A DNA stretch of 64,000 nt, from positions 62,001-126,000 of the forward strand of contig JAJZRX010000001.1 of the NCBI GenBank assembly GCA_021850095.1. The letters run 5' to 3'. Both the position numbers and the translations under genes were made by a program. Origin of the DNA: Deltaproteobacteria bacterium (GTDB lineage Bacteria; Desulfobacterota; Desulfuromonadia; Geobacterales; Pseudopelobacteraceae). The notes below the pieces were generated by a model. It worked only from the letters and a program-made list of their open reading frames with translations, was not told the origin of the DNA and searched no databases. This document shows, piece by piece, positions 8,317 through 16,551 of the stretch. The first letter of the stretch is position 1, and each line of letters opens with the position of its first letter.

Positions 8317-9732
8317 TCACTCCTTCAGCATCTTCAAACGCTTGGAAAGGGCCGGCTGGGAGATGCCCAGAAGCCGTGCCGCCAGGGTCTGGTTGCCGCC
8401 GGCCCGCTCCATCGCCTCCAGCACCAGAAAGGCGGCCGCATCGCTGAAGGTTGGCAGTTCGTCGAACCCGGCAAAAGGGTTCTGGCGGGCCGAGTTGGCC
8501 CCGGTCGTCGGGCATTCGGACTGCAGCCGTTCAACCGACTTGACGAAAGTTTCCATCGAAAGCATCCGGTCGCGGTGCACGCTGACCGCATCGTAGACCA
8601 GCGCCTTCAGTTCGCGGACATTGCCAGGAAAACAGTAGGTCGCCAGATACTGGGCCAGCCCCTTGGGGGGCGTCGGTTTCTTCTTGCCCAGGGCCCGGGC
8701 CGCTTCATCCAGAAAGTGATCCAGCAGCAGCGCGATATCACCCCGCCGTTCACGCAGCGCCGGCAGCTGCACCTGATGGGTCCGCAGCCGGTAGTACAGG
8801 TCGCGTCGGAAGATCCCGCTGCGCTCCTTCTCGGGCAGGTTCTGGTGGGTGGCGACGATTACACGGGCTTTGAGCCGCTTGGGCAGGTCGCTGCCGAGCG
8901 GGAAATATTCACCCTCCTGCAGCAGCCGCAGCAGCTTGACCTGGGAAGGGATGCTCAGGTCGCCGATCTCGTCCAAAAACAGCGTGCCGTCGGCAGCTTC
9001 CTCCACCATCCCCCGCCGGGCCTGCTCGGCACCGGTGAAGGCACCCCGGACATGACCGAAGAGCGTGTCGGCAAAAACGGTGTCATCCAGCCCGGCCACG
9101 TTGACCGTCACCAACTTGCCGCGACAGCCGCTCAGGCTGTGGGCGGCCTTGGCGATCAGCTCCTTGCCGACTCCGCTTTCGCCGGTGATCAGCAGCGGCT
9201 GGGGGCTTTTGGCGACCGCCTCCACGTAGGAAAAAATATCCAGCATGGCCCGGTCGGCGGTGACGATCCCGGTAAAAGCCTCGGGATGGCGCAGTTCCCG
9301 CGAAACCAGGCGGCTGGACATCTCCTGGTAATCCCGCCGCATCTCCACCATCCTGACCGCCCGCAGCACCGCCCCCACGATCCGGTCTTCCTCGTCGGTC
9401 TTGACGCAGTAGTCGAAGGCGCCCAGCTTCATGCAGCGCACCGCGGTTTCCAGCTGGTTGAGGCCGCTGACGACAATCACCAGCATTTCGGGATGCCGTT
9501 CGGCGATCTGTTCCAGCAGTGCCTCCCCCGACAGGTGCGGCATGGTCAGGTCCAGCAGCACCAGCCCGACCTGGCCGCCATCCAGGACCGTCATGGCCTG
9601 GCGGCTGTCGCTGCAGGTCAGGATGTTGCTGATGTTGGCGCAGGACTCCAGTGTCAGCGAGAGCGAACCGAGCCAATCCGGCTCGTCATCGACCAGCAGA
9701 ACGCTGAAATCGGGGTAGGTCGCGTTTTTCAT
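8317..9732 (-). CDS. sigma-54-dependent response regulator (NtrC/DctD type)
   Basis: 471 residues. The N-terminal receiver (about 8-125, LLVDDEP and LLDLTMPH with the phosphoacceptor Asp) is followed by a sigma-54 AAA+ domain (about 155-390). That domain has Walker A GESGVGKE, an intact GAFTGA loop and Walker B LFLDEIGD. A C-terminal Fis-type HTH reads NQTLAARLLGISQPALSKRL. The start ATG overlaps the kinase stop by 4 nt, so they are translationally coupled partners. It should activate sigma-54 promoters, and the dcuB promoter 650 bp away is the obvious candidate. Confidence 0.92.
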   Translation of the reverse strand: MKNATYPDFSVLLVDDEPDWLGSLSLTLESCANISNILTCSDSRQAMTVLDGGQVGLVLLDLTMPHLSGEALLEQIAERHPEMLVIVVSGLNQLETAVRCMKLGAFDYCVKTDEEDRIVGAVLRAVRMVEMRRDYQEMSSRLVSRELRHPEAFTGIVTADRAMLDIFSYVEAVAKSPQPLLITGESGVGKELIAKAAHSLSGCRGKLVTVNVAGLDDTVFADTLFGHVRGAFTGAEQARRGMVEEAADGTLFLDEIGDLSIPSQVKLLRLLQEGEYFPLGSDLPKRLKARVIVATHQNLPEKERSGIFRRDLYYRLRTHQVQLPALRERRGDIALLLDHFLDEAARALGKKKPTPPKGLAQYLATYCFPGNVRELKALVYDAVSVHRDRMLSMETFVKSVERLQSECPTTGANSARQNPFAGFDELPTFSDAAAFLVLEAMERAGGNQTLAARLLGISQPALSKRLKMLKE

Positions 9733-11480
9733 CTGTTCTCCTCCTCTGGGACGGTTGGCAGTGTCAGCGTGACGTCCGTTCCGCGGCCGGGGATCGAATC
9801 GAATTCCAACATGCCGCCATGCTCCTTGACGATGCCGGCCGAAACCGACAGCCCCAGTCCGGTGCCTCCCGTGTCACGCTTGGTCGTGAAAAACGGGTCG
9901 GTCAGGCGCGCCAGATTTTCAGGCGCAATGCCGCTGCCCTCGTCTCGCAGCCGGAAGGTGACGGTGCCGCGCTCCCGGTCGTAACTGGTGGTCAGCTGGA
10001 TGGCCCGGCTGATGTCCGGCAGGGCCTGGCAGGCGTTCAGGATCAGGTTGACCAGTACCTGCTCGATGCGCTGGCTGTTGCCGCGAATCCCGGGCAGCTC
10101 CTCGGCATACACGGCAGAGAAACGAACCGTGGCCTTGCGGATCGAGGGCTCCACCAACCGTACGGCCGCCTGGGCCACGGCGTTCAGGTCGACGATCTCG
10201 TTAAGCGAGCTGTTTCCCTGGCGGGCAAAGTCCTTCAGGTCATCCACGATCCGTTTGATGCGCTTGCCGGCCTCCTGCAGCTTCTCCAGGCTGCGCGGCA
10301 CCTCCTCCCGCATGCGCGAATAAGGCAAGCCACCGCAACTGAAGTCGCCGTTCTCGCGGTAATACTGTTCCAGCACCTTGGCCGCATCGGCCTGGAAACG
10401 CTTCAGCGTCGGCACTTCCAGCAGGATCAGGCCGGTCGGGTTGTTGATCTCGTGGGCCACCCCCGAAACCAGCACCCCCAGGGCGGCCATCTTGTCGGCC
10501 TGCAGCAACTGCTGCTGGTTCAGACGCAGCTCCTCCTCGGCGTGCCGCCGCTCGGCGATCTCGCGGGTCAGGTCGGCGGTGCGCAGGGCCACCTGGCCGT
10601 GCAGGGTCCGCGACCAGAGCGCAAAACCGCCCAGAAGCAGGATCAGCGGCACCACGACAATCGCCGCGTACCTGGCGATCGTGCGCAGATCCACCGGCTG
10701 CGGTTCCAGCACCCCCAGCCATTTGTTGTAGATCAAGCTGTACTGGCCGGTTTTCTTCAGAATCGCCAGCCCTTCATTGAAGCGCGAAAGCAGCTCGGTG
10801 TTGCCCTTGCCAACCGCATAGCAGTAGCGCTGGGTAGCCACGTTGCGCACGACCGGAATCAGGTTGGTCAGCTTCAGTTCACGGATGATGTACATGCCCG
10901 GCACGATCGCCACGATGGCGTAGTCGGTCGTGCCGGCCGCCAGTTGGCGCAGCGCATCGGCCGGGGTCTCGGTCAGGGTCAACCGGCCGCTGAATTTATG
11001 GCTGACCAGGTAGTCGTGCATGATTCCGCCCCGGTGGACGGCCACCGTTCTTCCTTCCAGTTCATCCAAGGCGTTGACGTTGGGGGAATCGCGGCGGGCG
11101 AAGACGGCGTGATTGACGATCGTGTGGGGCAGTGAAAAATCGACCTGGCCGGCCCGCTCCTCGGAATAGGACATGCCCTGCAGCACATCGATTTTCCCAC
11201 GCTGGAGAGCTTCCCGCATTTCGGCCCAGCTCCCCAGGCGGAACTGAACCTTGATGCCCATAACCTCGGCGATTGCCTTGGTCAGTTCGACGTTGTAGCC
11301 GCTGGGCTGGCCGTCTTTATCGATGAATTCATAGGGGGGATAGTCGCGGTCGCCGCCGACGACGATGACCGGGATTTTTTCGGTGGGAGGTGGTACGGCT
11401 GCAGCCGTGATCGGAAAGAAGAAGCACAGGCCGATTATCAACAGCAACCGCCAGACCTGTGCTTCTCCCGGGAACAGCAT
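9729..11480 (-). CDS. sensor histidine kinase with periplasmic solute-binding domain
   Basis: 583 residues. A signal peptide (LLLIIGLCFFFPITAAAV) leads into a family-3 solute-binding domain (about 35-255, DYPPYEFIDKDGQPSGYNVEL). A membrane helix follows near 275-295, then HisKA (GVAHEINNPTG, phosphoacceptor His) and HATPase_c (N-box LILNACQ, G boxes DEGSGIAP and GGTGLGLSVS). The binding-protein fold suggests direct sensing of an amino or dicarboxylic acid in the periplasm. The start ATG shares one base with the nadA stop (TGATG), and the 3' end overlaps its cognate regulator. Confidence 0.9.
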   Translation of the reverse strand: MLFPGEAQVWRLLLIIGLCFFFPITAAAVPPPTEKIPVIVVGGDRDYPPYEFIDKDGQPSGYNVELTKAIAEVMGIKVQFRLGSWAEMREALQRGKIDVLQGMSYSEERAGQVDFSLPHTIVNHAVFARRDSPNVNALDELEGRTVAVHRGGIMHDYLVSHKFSGRLTLTETPADALRQLAAGTTDYAIVAIVPGMYIIRELKLTNLIPVVRNVATQRYCYAVGKGNTELLSRFNEGLAILKKTGQYSLIYNKWLGVLEPQPVDLRTIARYAAIVVVPLILLLGGFALWSRTLHGQVALRTADLTREIAERRHAEEELRLNQQQLLQADKMAALGVLVSGVAHEINNPTGLILLEVPTLKRFQADAAKVLEQYYRENGDFSCGGLPYSRMREEVPRSLEKLQEAGKRIKRIVDDLKDFARQGNSSLNEIVDLNAVAQAAVRLVEPSIRKATVRFSAVYAEELPGIRGNSQRIEQVLVNLILNACQALPDISRAIQLTTSYDRERGTVTFRLRDEGSGIAPENLARLTDPFFTTKRDTGGTGLGLSVSAGIVKEHGGMLEFDSIPGRGTDVTLTLPTVPEEENR

Positions 11481-12394
11481 CAGTCTCTCGGAATTGCCAG
11501 CATCCGGTCCAGCGCCCCTTTGGCCTTGAGTCGGATATCCTCCGGAACGCTGACAACCGGTGACAGGGTCTGGAGTGACAGCAGTACGTCCTCCAGCGAG
11601 GTCAGCTTCATGTTGGGGCAGAACAGGGCCGGGGAGGCCAGGATGAATTCCTTGTCCGGGCTGTCGAGCCGCAGCTTGTAGAGGATGCCGGCTTCGGTGC
11701 CGACGATGAACTTTTTGGCCGGGCTGGTGCGGCAGTAGTCGTACATGCCGCTGGTGGAGCAGACGTGGTCGGCCAGAGCCGAAACCTCCGGCGAGCTTTC
11801 AGGATGGCAGATGAAGAGCGCATCCGGGTGCTCCGTCTTTTTCTGCAGCACGGCCTGGACCGTCATGCGCTCGTGGGTCGGGCAGAAGCCTTCCCAGAAA
11901 ATGAACTTCTTCTCAGGTACGAACCGGGCGATCCAGCGCCCCAGGTTGCGGTCCGGCACGAAAATCAGCTTTTCTTCCTTAAGAGATCTGACGACTTTAA
12001 GGGCATTGGCAGAAGTGCAGCAGATGTCGGAATGGGCTTTGACCTCGGCCGACGAGTTGACATAGGTCACGACCGGCACGCCCGGGTGCTGCGCCCGGAG
12101 CTGTTCCAGTTCTTCGGCGGTGACCATGTCGGCCATCGGACAACCGGCGTCGGGACGCGGCAGCAGCACCGTCTTGCCGGGCGACAGGATCGCGGCCGAT
12201 TCGGCCATGAAGTGCACCCCGCAAAAAACGATTACATCGGCATCGGTTTTGGCGGCCTCAATTGACAGCGCCAGGGAATCGCCGGTGATTTCGGCAATCT
12301 CCTGCACTTCGTCGCGCATGTAGTTATGGGCCAGCAGCACGGCGTTGTGCTTTTGAAGAAGTTCCCTGATCTGCTGCTTGATTGCTTCGCTCAT
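11480..12394 (-). CDS. nadA: quinolinate synthase A
   Basis: 304 residues, the normal length for NadA. It condenses iminoaspartate with dihydroxyacetone phosphate to quinolinate in de novo NAD synthesis, using one [4Fe-4S] cluster. The three conserved cluster cysteines lie in [22 protein letters not shown] and CPNM/CRTS-type contexts; HNYMRDEVQ and DAGCPMADM are also family motifs. The start at 12394 has AGGAGG upstream. It is placed first in an apparent operon with the kinase/regulator pair, which is unusual for a biosynthetic gene. nadB and nadC are not in the window. Confidence 0.92.
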   Translation of the reverse strand: MSEAIKQQIRELLQKHNAVLLAHNYMRDEVQEIAEITGDSLALSIEAAKTDADVIVFCGVHFMAESAAILSPGKTVLLPRPDAGCPMADMVTAEELEQLRAQHPGVPVVTYVNSSAEVKAHSDICCTSANALKVVRSLKEEKLIFVPDRNLGRWIARFVPEKKFIFWEGFCPTHERMTVQAVLQKKTEHPDALFICHPESSPEVSALADHVCSTSGMYDYCRTSPAKKFIVGTEAGILYKLRLDSPDKEFILASPALFCPNMKLTSLEDVLLSLQTLSPVVSVPEDIRLKAKGALDRMLAIPRD

Positions 12395-12599
12395 CGTTCA
12401 ATGATCCTCCTGCCGGGTCTTTGCTGCCGGCAAGAGTGCCATAAAAAACAGATAAAAACAACCGAGGTTACTTGAAAAAAACGGACGGCGGCAAGAACGG
12501 CAAAATTTCCGAACATAGTGACATGAACTGTAAAGAAACGGTTCAGATGTGGATGTACAAACACAAGCGCCCCGTCGGTAGACGCCCGCAGCTTGACAG

Positions 12600-12720
12600 C
12601 CAAGTCTGTAGCCGCCCGGATTGATCCGGTGGTGCGAAAGCCGGTCGGGCGACCTTACCGCCCTAGCCGGACGACTGGCCGGCTGACCCTCTGTTCGTCA
12701 GAGGGTGAAGCTCCAGGCCA
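12600..12720. other. hairpin-rich intergenic segment, possible structured RNA
   Basis: The gap 12395-12787 holds no credible gene; the ORF at 12391-12603 has no family and no good start. Within it, 12600-12720 is packed with short inverted repeats: CCGG-ATTGAT-CCGG, GGGCG-ACCTTAC-CGCCC, AGCCGG-N8-CCGGCT and CCCTCTG-TTCGT-CAGAGGG. I cannot match it to a known riboswitch or small RNA, and the strand is unknown. It could be the nadA leader on the minus strand or an independent RNA on the plus strand. Confidence 0.3.
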
Positions 12721-12727
12721 GATTAAC

Positions 12728-12756
12728 TAAAAAAAGCCCGGCAAAAAACCGGGCTT
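12728..12756 (-). terminator. Rho-independent terminator after Met-rich small gene
   Basis: The minus strand reads AAGCCCGG-TTTTTTG-CCGGGCTT followed by a T tract, a strong intrinsic terminator 31 nt after the stop of the small gene at 12788-12958. Confidence 0.75.
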
Positions 12757-12787
12757 AAAAATACTATGTTTTATTTAATAGACATTA

Positions 12788-12958
12788 TCATTTGCGTCCT
12801 TTCCGGCCCAGCATCATCTTCCCGTGGTGGGTGATGACATGAACGTTGTGGTTCGGTTCAAACCGGATCATTTTTTCATGCTTTGCAAGCATGACCGGCA
12901 TCATGTTTTTCAACGGCATCATTTTACGTCCCGGAATCATCATTTTCATGATTTTCAT
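12788..12958 (-). CDS. methionine-rich basic small protein (56 aa), not in ORF track
   Basis: ATG at 12958 is preceded by the strong SD AAGGAGGTGA and opens a 56-codon frame (MKIMKMMIPGRKMMPLKNMM...) ending TGA at 12788, just before a textbook terminator. It contains 12 Met, many as MM pairs, with 5 His and about 14 Lys/Arg, and no Cys or Trp. A TATACT -10-like element lies at 12997-13002 on the same strand, without a convincing -35. The SD, the terminator and the short unit argue it is expressed. Met/His clustering suggests metal (Cu/Ag) binding or a nucleic-acid-binding peptide, but no family is recognised. Confidence 0.65.
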   Translation of the reverse strand: MKIMKMMIPGRKMMPLKNMMPVMLAKHEKMIRFEPNHNVHVITHHGKMMLGRKGRK

Positions 12959-13099
12959 GACAGTCACCTCCTTGTTATATTAATTTCTACACACAAAGTA
13001 TATCACTATCAGATGAACTTGGGAGGATAATTTTAGAGATAAGATCATAAACATCTTATTTTGTGATGGCAGTTACTGGAATCGATATGCGTGTTATCC

Positions 13100-13960
13100 T
13101 TATCTCAACGCAGCCTCTAAAAAATCGGTCAGCCTGCGTCGGTATGGCGAATCCGGAGATAGAAGTGCCTCGGTGTGGTTTCCCCCCTCAATCCGCCAGT
13201 AGGTTTTGGGCTGTCCGGCGCGCTCCATCAGCCATGTGCCGTGCTGGAAAGGAACAACCTGGTCGGCGCTGCCGTGGATCAGCAGAATCGGAATCGGCGC
13301 TATCCGGCCGATATAATCGGCCGGACTCAAGTCATTGCCGATCAGCAGTTTCGAGAGCGGCGATTTGACGAAGGCAAGCAACGGCATTGTGCCGATGACA
13401 TCTCTGACGATGCTCTGGTAGGAGAAGAAGGCAGAATCAGCAACTACCGCCCTGATTCCCTGCTTGTCGCCATCTCCCACAACTACAATTGAAACGGCAC
13501 CGCCCAGACTCTGTCCCAGCGTAAACAGCTTTGCAGGGTCGATGTCCCGGCGGGAACGCACATACTGCAGAGCTGCCTGGGAGTCCTCGTACACTCCTCT
13601 GCGGTTTGGCGTCCCTTCAGATTCTCCGTATCCCCGGTAGTCGAAGACAAACAGGTTGAAACCTGCGACCGGCAGCCAGGAGACAAAGGCGAAGTGGGCC
13701 GTCATGTTCTGGGCGTTGCCGTGAAAATGAATGACGGTTCCCTTCGGGGTTCCGACGGCAGGAATGAACCAGCCGGAAAGCCTTGTTCCGTCCCGACTGG
13801 CAAAGCGTACCGGTTCGTACTTCAAGCCGTGACTCGCCGGAGTATCATAAACCAGCGAGTCCGGGTAATAGAACATCTCCTTGACCCGCCAGCGGGCAAT
13901 CACCAGCAGCAGAGCCAGCAACAGAAGAATTCGCATGATCCGTCCCCGCAGGATATCCAT
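13100..13960 (-). CDS. membrane-anchored alpha/beta hydrolase (YfhR/BEM46-like)
   Basis: 286 residues. An N-terminal hydrophobic segment (ILLLLALLLVIA) acts as signal or anchor. The alpha/beta-hydrolase fold that follows has an oxyanion region HFHGNAQN, nucleophile elbow GQSLGG (Ser near residue 148), acidic residue in HGSADQVVPF, and catalytic His in GGNHTEAL. The overall pattern matches the BEM46/YfhR serine-hydrolase subfamily, with unknown substrate. The start may be ATG at 13960 or the internal ATG nine codons in (MRILLLL), which has GGGGACGGA upstream. The next gene downstream on the strand is the Met-rich small gene. Confidence 0.8.
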   Translation of the reverse strand: MDILRGRIMRILLLLALLLVIARWRVKEMFYYPDSLVYDTPASHGLKYEPVRFASRDGTRLSGWFIPAVGTPKGTVIHFHGNAQNMTAHFAFVSWLPVAGFNLFVFDYRGYGESEGTPNRRGVYEDSQAALQYVRSRRDIDPAKLFTLGQSLGGAVSIVVVGDGDKQGIRAVVADSAFFSYQSIVRDVIGTMPLLAFVKSPLSKLLIGNDLSPADYIGRIAPIPILLIHGSADQVVPFQHGTWLMERAGQPKTYWRIEGGNHTEALLSPDSPYRRRLTDFLEAALR

Positions 13961-14029
13961 TTCAAAGCCCTGACTGACCCTCGCACTGATAAAATGGTTT
14001 TCACTGCCGCCAGCGACCCCAGGGTGAAG

Positions 14030-14461
14030 TTACACGTCCAGCACCACAACTCCCTTCCAGAGGTTTTCCGCGAACGCGACCTGCAGGCGGTGCAGAGTGA
14101 CCGCCTTGACATCCACCAGCAGTCGATGGCGTCCGGCATCGATCTGCTCACCGCTGACCATCGCCTCCAGGAAGAAACCTTCCCCGTGTTCTTCAATACG
14201 CACACGCTCGGCATGCAGCAGCAGACGACGGGCATCCTTGTAGAAAATCAGTTCCTGCAGGAAGGAGAGCAGCAGCAGATCCAGTTCTTCATGCTCCAGT
14301 CGCAGGACCAGATCCTGTTTCCGCAGCACCTGTTCCGGCGCGTCAACCATTGTGCGCAGCAGGGCGGCGGCGCTGGCCATGAACAGTTCCTCCCGTGTTT
14401 CTCCCCAGGCCTCGAAAGCGACATCGGCAGTGGCGATCTCTTCCAGAAAGCGAAATGGCAT
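14030..14461 (-). CDS. archease, RtcB activator
   Basis: 143 residues covering the archease family. The conserved acidic N-terminus (MPFRFLEEIATADVAFEAWG), EELDLLLLSFLQELIF and the C-terminal VKAVTLHRL...WKGVVVLDV match the family that carries the metal-binding Asp/Asp pair. Archease promotes multiple turnover and NTP flexibility of the RNA ligase RtcB. It lies 17 nt downstream of rtcB on the same strand, the classical pairing. The second residue of the usual HTAD motif is changed (ATAD), so the first conserved His is missing. Confidence 0.85.
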   Translation of the reverse strand: MPFRFLEEIATADVAFEAWGETREELFMASAAALLRTMVDAPEQVLRKQDLVLRLEHEELDLLLLSFLQELIFYKDARRLLLHAERVRIEEHGEGFFLEAMVSGEQIDAGRHRLLVDVKAVTLHRLQVAFAENLWKGVVVLDV

Positions 14462-14478
14462 GGATTACTCCACTAAAA

Positions 14479-15936
14479 TCAACCCTTGATGTTGCCGATC
14501 GGCACCAGCTTGGCGACCCTTCTGCTCAATCCGGCCTCTTCCGTGGCCCGCGCCACGACGTCTATATCTTTGTAGGCCAGGCCGGCTTCTTCGGCCAGAC
14601 CACCGTAGGAGGCGGTACGCACATGGATTCCGCGCTGCTCCATCTCACCCAGCAGCTTGCGCCCCTGGACCATCTTTTTGGCCTGGTGCCGGCTCATGGT
14701 CCGGCCACTGCCATGGGCGGTGGTACAGAAGGTGGGGGCGGAGCTGGCCTGTCCGGCCAGCAGGTAGGAACCGGTCTCCATGCTGCCGCCGATGATAACC
14801 GGCTGGCCGGTTTCCCGGTAGCAGTCGGGCAGGCCGGGCATGCCCGGCCCGAAGGAACGGGTGGCCCCCTTGCGGTGGACCAGCACCTGCCGCAGCTGCC
14901 CGTCAATCAGATGCTGCTCCAGTTTGGCGGTATTGTGGGCCACATCGTAGACCATACGCATCCCCAGATCCTCGGGTGAACGCCGGAAGAGCCGGGAAAA
15001 CACCTCGCGGATACGGTGCAGGATCACCTGGCGGTTGGCAAAGCCCATGTTGGCGGCACACTTCATGGCGGCAAAATAGGCCTGCCCTTCGGGAGAGCGG
15101 AAGGGGGCGCAGGCCAGCTCCCGGTCATACAGCTTAATCCCGTATTTGCCGGTCATGACCTTCAGAAAGGTCTGCAGGTAGTCGGTGGCCACCTGGTGGC
15201 CGAAACCGCGGCTGCCGCAGTGAAACATGATCACGATCTGGTTGGGGATCGTGATGCCGAAGGCTCGGGCGGTTGTTTCATCAAAGATGTTTTCCGGACG
15301 GGCCACCTGGATCTCGCAGTAGTGGTTGCCCGAACCCAGCGTACCGATCTGGTCGAAGCCCCGTTCGATGGCTTTGTCGCTGCAGGCGTCGGCGTCAGCG
15401 CCTTCGAAGCAGCCCCCCTCCTCGGTCATCTCCAGGTCTTCCGGCAGCGCCAGGCCGTTCTCCAGGCACCAGCGGGAGCCGTGCTCAATGACACGCCGGA
15501 ATTTACTCCGGGAACAACGCACGAAACCGCTGCAGCCGACCCCGGTCGGAATCGCCAAGAACAGCTGGTCCACCAGTTCGCGGATGCGCGGCCGTACTTC
15601 CTCTTCAGTCAAAGTAGTCAGAACCAGTCGCATGCCGCAGTTGATGTCGAAGCCGATCCCTCCCGGCGAGATCACGCCGCTGTCCGGGTCAAAAGCCGCC
15701 ACGCCGCCGATCGGAAAGCCGTAACCCCAGTGACCGTCCGGCATGCACCAGGAGTAGTTGATGATGCCGGGCAGACAGGCTACGTTGGCGGCCTGCTCGA
15801 AGACGCCGGCCTCCATGCCGTCCAGCAGCGATTCCGTGGCGATGATCCTGGCCGGGACCCGCATGCCCTCCTTGAAGCTGACCGGCAGTTCCCACACGGT
15901 GTCAGATATTTTATTCAGTTGAGGGGGGAGTGACAT
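14479..15936 (-). CDS. rtcB: RNA-splicing ligase RtcB
   Basis: 485 residues, full length for RtcB. It joins RNA 2',3'-cyclic or 3'-phosphate ends to 5'-OH ends using GTP and Mn2+. Visible metal and active-site motifs are GGIGFDINCGMR (Cys ligand), MFHCGSRGFGHQV (His ligands), YDVAHNTAK and HRKGATRSFGPG (the His before RKGATR is the expected guanylylation site). The start is ATG at 15936 behind GGAGGAACAGG. It forms an operon with archease. No RtcR regulator or sigma-54 promoter was found upstream; the 5' side abuts a degraded transporter remnant. Confidence 0.93.
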   Translation of the reverse strand: MSLPPQLNKISDTVWELPVSFKEGMRVPARIIATESLLDGMEAGVFEQAANVACLPGIINYSWCMPDGHWGYGFPIGGVAAFDPDSGVISPGGIGFDINCGMRLVLTTLTEEEVRPRIRELVDQLFLAIPTGVGCSGFVRCSRSKFRRVIEHGSRWCLENGLALPEDLEMTEEGGCFEGADADACSDKAIERGFDQIGTLGSGNHYCEIQVARPENIFDETTARAFGITIPNQIVIMFHCGSRGFGHQVATDYLQTFLKVMTGKYGIKLYDRELACAPFRSPEGQAYFAAMKCAANMGFANRQVILHRIREVFSRLFRRSPEDLGMRMVYDVAHNTAKLEQHLIDGQLRQVLVHRKGATRSFGPGMPGLPDCYRETGQPVIIGGSMETGSYLLAGQASSAPTFCTTAHGSGRTMSRHQAKKMVQGRKLLGEMEQRGIHVRTASYGGLAEEAGLAYKDIDVVARATEEAGLSRRVAKLVPIGNIKG

Positions 15937-15977
15937 GGCCTGTTCCTCCGTGGTAAGGCTGCGGTGCATCTGCATGT

Positions 15978-16342
15978 TCATTGTTCCCTGACGCGCATAC
16001 CGTCGTCCAGCTGGTTGGAAGGGTGCAGCACGACCGTTTCTCCCTTGACGAGGCCGTTCAAGATCTCGGCCTCGACCTGGTTACGGTGCCCGACCGTGAC
16101 CGTCCGGCGTTGGACCCGGCCCTGCTGCAGCACAAAGGTGCACCAGTTCACGACCCGCTCGCTCTTTTTCAGAACCCGCAGTACCGGCCCGTTTCGAGGG
16201 GGGGGCGCAGGCTGATGGTTCGCCCGCCGCCGGTCTGTCCCGGTTCGGCGGACAGCAGGGCCGCCCGGGCTTCCTGCAGCTGGGCCGTTGCCGCCCTGGT
16301 CCGGTAGTCGGCCGCCTTGAACGTGTTGGTCGCATGCTGCTC
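15978..16342 (-). pseudogene. HlyD/MacA-type periplasmic adaptor, truncated and frameshifted
   Basis: The 3' part of an efflux adaptor protein is recognisable in two frames. One frame gives the helical-hairpin region ([33 protein letters not shown]); the next gives the C-terminal barrel ([13 protein letters not shown]...LNGLVKGETVVLHPSNQLDDGMRV). The frame changes near a run of eight G (plus strand 16198-16205), so a slippage indel is likely. The N-terminal half is absent, replaced directly by an ABC ATPase start. It is nonfunctional as an adaptor; an intact MacA is encoded at 31252-32487. Confidence 0.75.
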
Positions 16343-16536
16343 GGCACATCCAATCCCCCCAGGATGTTGAGCAGGGTGGATTTTCCGCTGCCCGAGGCCC
16401 CCAGGATCACGACGAACTCCCCGGCCCACAGGTCGAAATCGACCCCCCGCAAGGCGTTGGCCTGCACATCTCCCATGGTGTAGATCTTGGAGATGTTGTG
16501 AATGTGAAAGAGTGCCTGACTTGACTCGTTGGCCAC
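16343..16536 (-). pseudogene. MacB-type ABC ATPase, N-terminal fragment
   Basis: The first about 64 residues of a MacB/LolD-type ATPase ([38 protein letters not shown]) include Walker [10 protein letters not shown]. Homology then stops at LGGLDVPS and runs out of frame into adaptor sequence. The signature motif, Walker B and everything after are missing. Normally the adaptor gene precedes the ATPase, so ATPase-then-adaptor order implies a deletion or recombination joining two transporter operons. Confidence 0.75.
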
Positions 16537-16551
16537 CGCAGATCAACCTCC

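Noticed and set aside
8575-9984. Long plus-strand ORF (469 aa) opposite the sigma-54 regulator
   Set aside because: Antisense shadow of a complete, motif-verified gene. The same holds for 9819-11135, 15016-15933, 21163-22125 and 27792-28799.
12579-12592. GACGCCCGCAGC also found inverted at 31128-31139
   Set aside because: 12-mer matches are common by chance at this length and the contexts differ.
12391-12603. 70-aa ORF upstream of nadA
   Set aside because: No SD, no family, overlaps nadA start and a noncoding hairpin region.
12395-12787. NAD-sensing riboswitch (nadA motif) upstream of nadA
   Set aside because: I could not match the sequence to the known NAD+-I consensus, which is reported from Acidobacteria, and the structured part is about 200 nt from the start codon.
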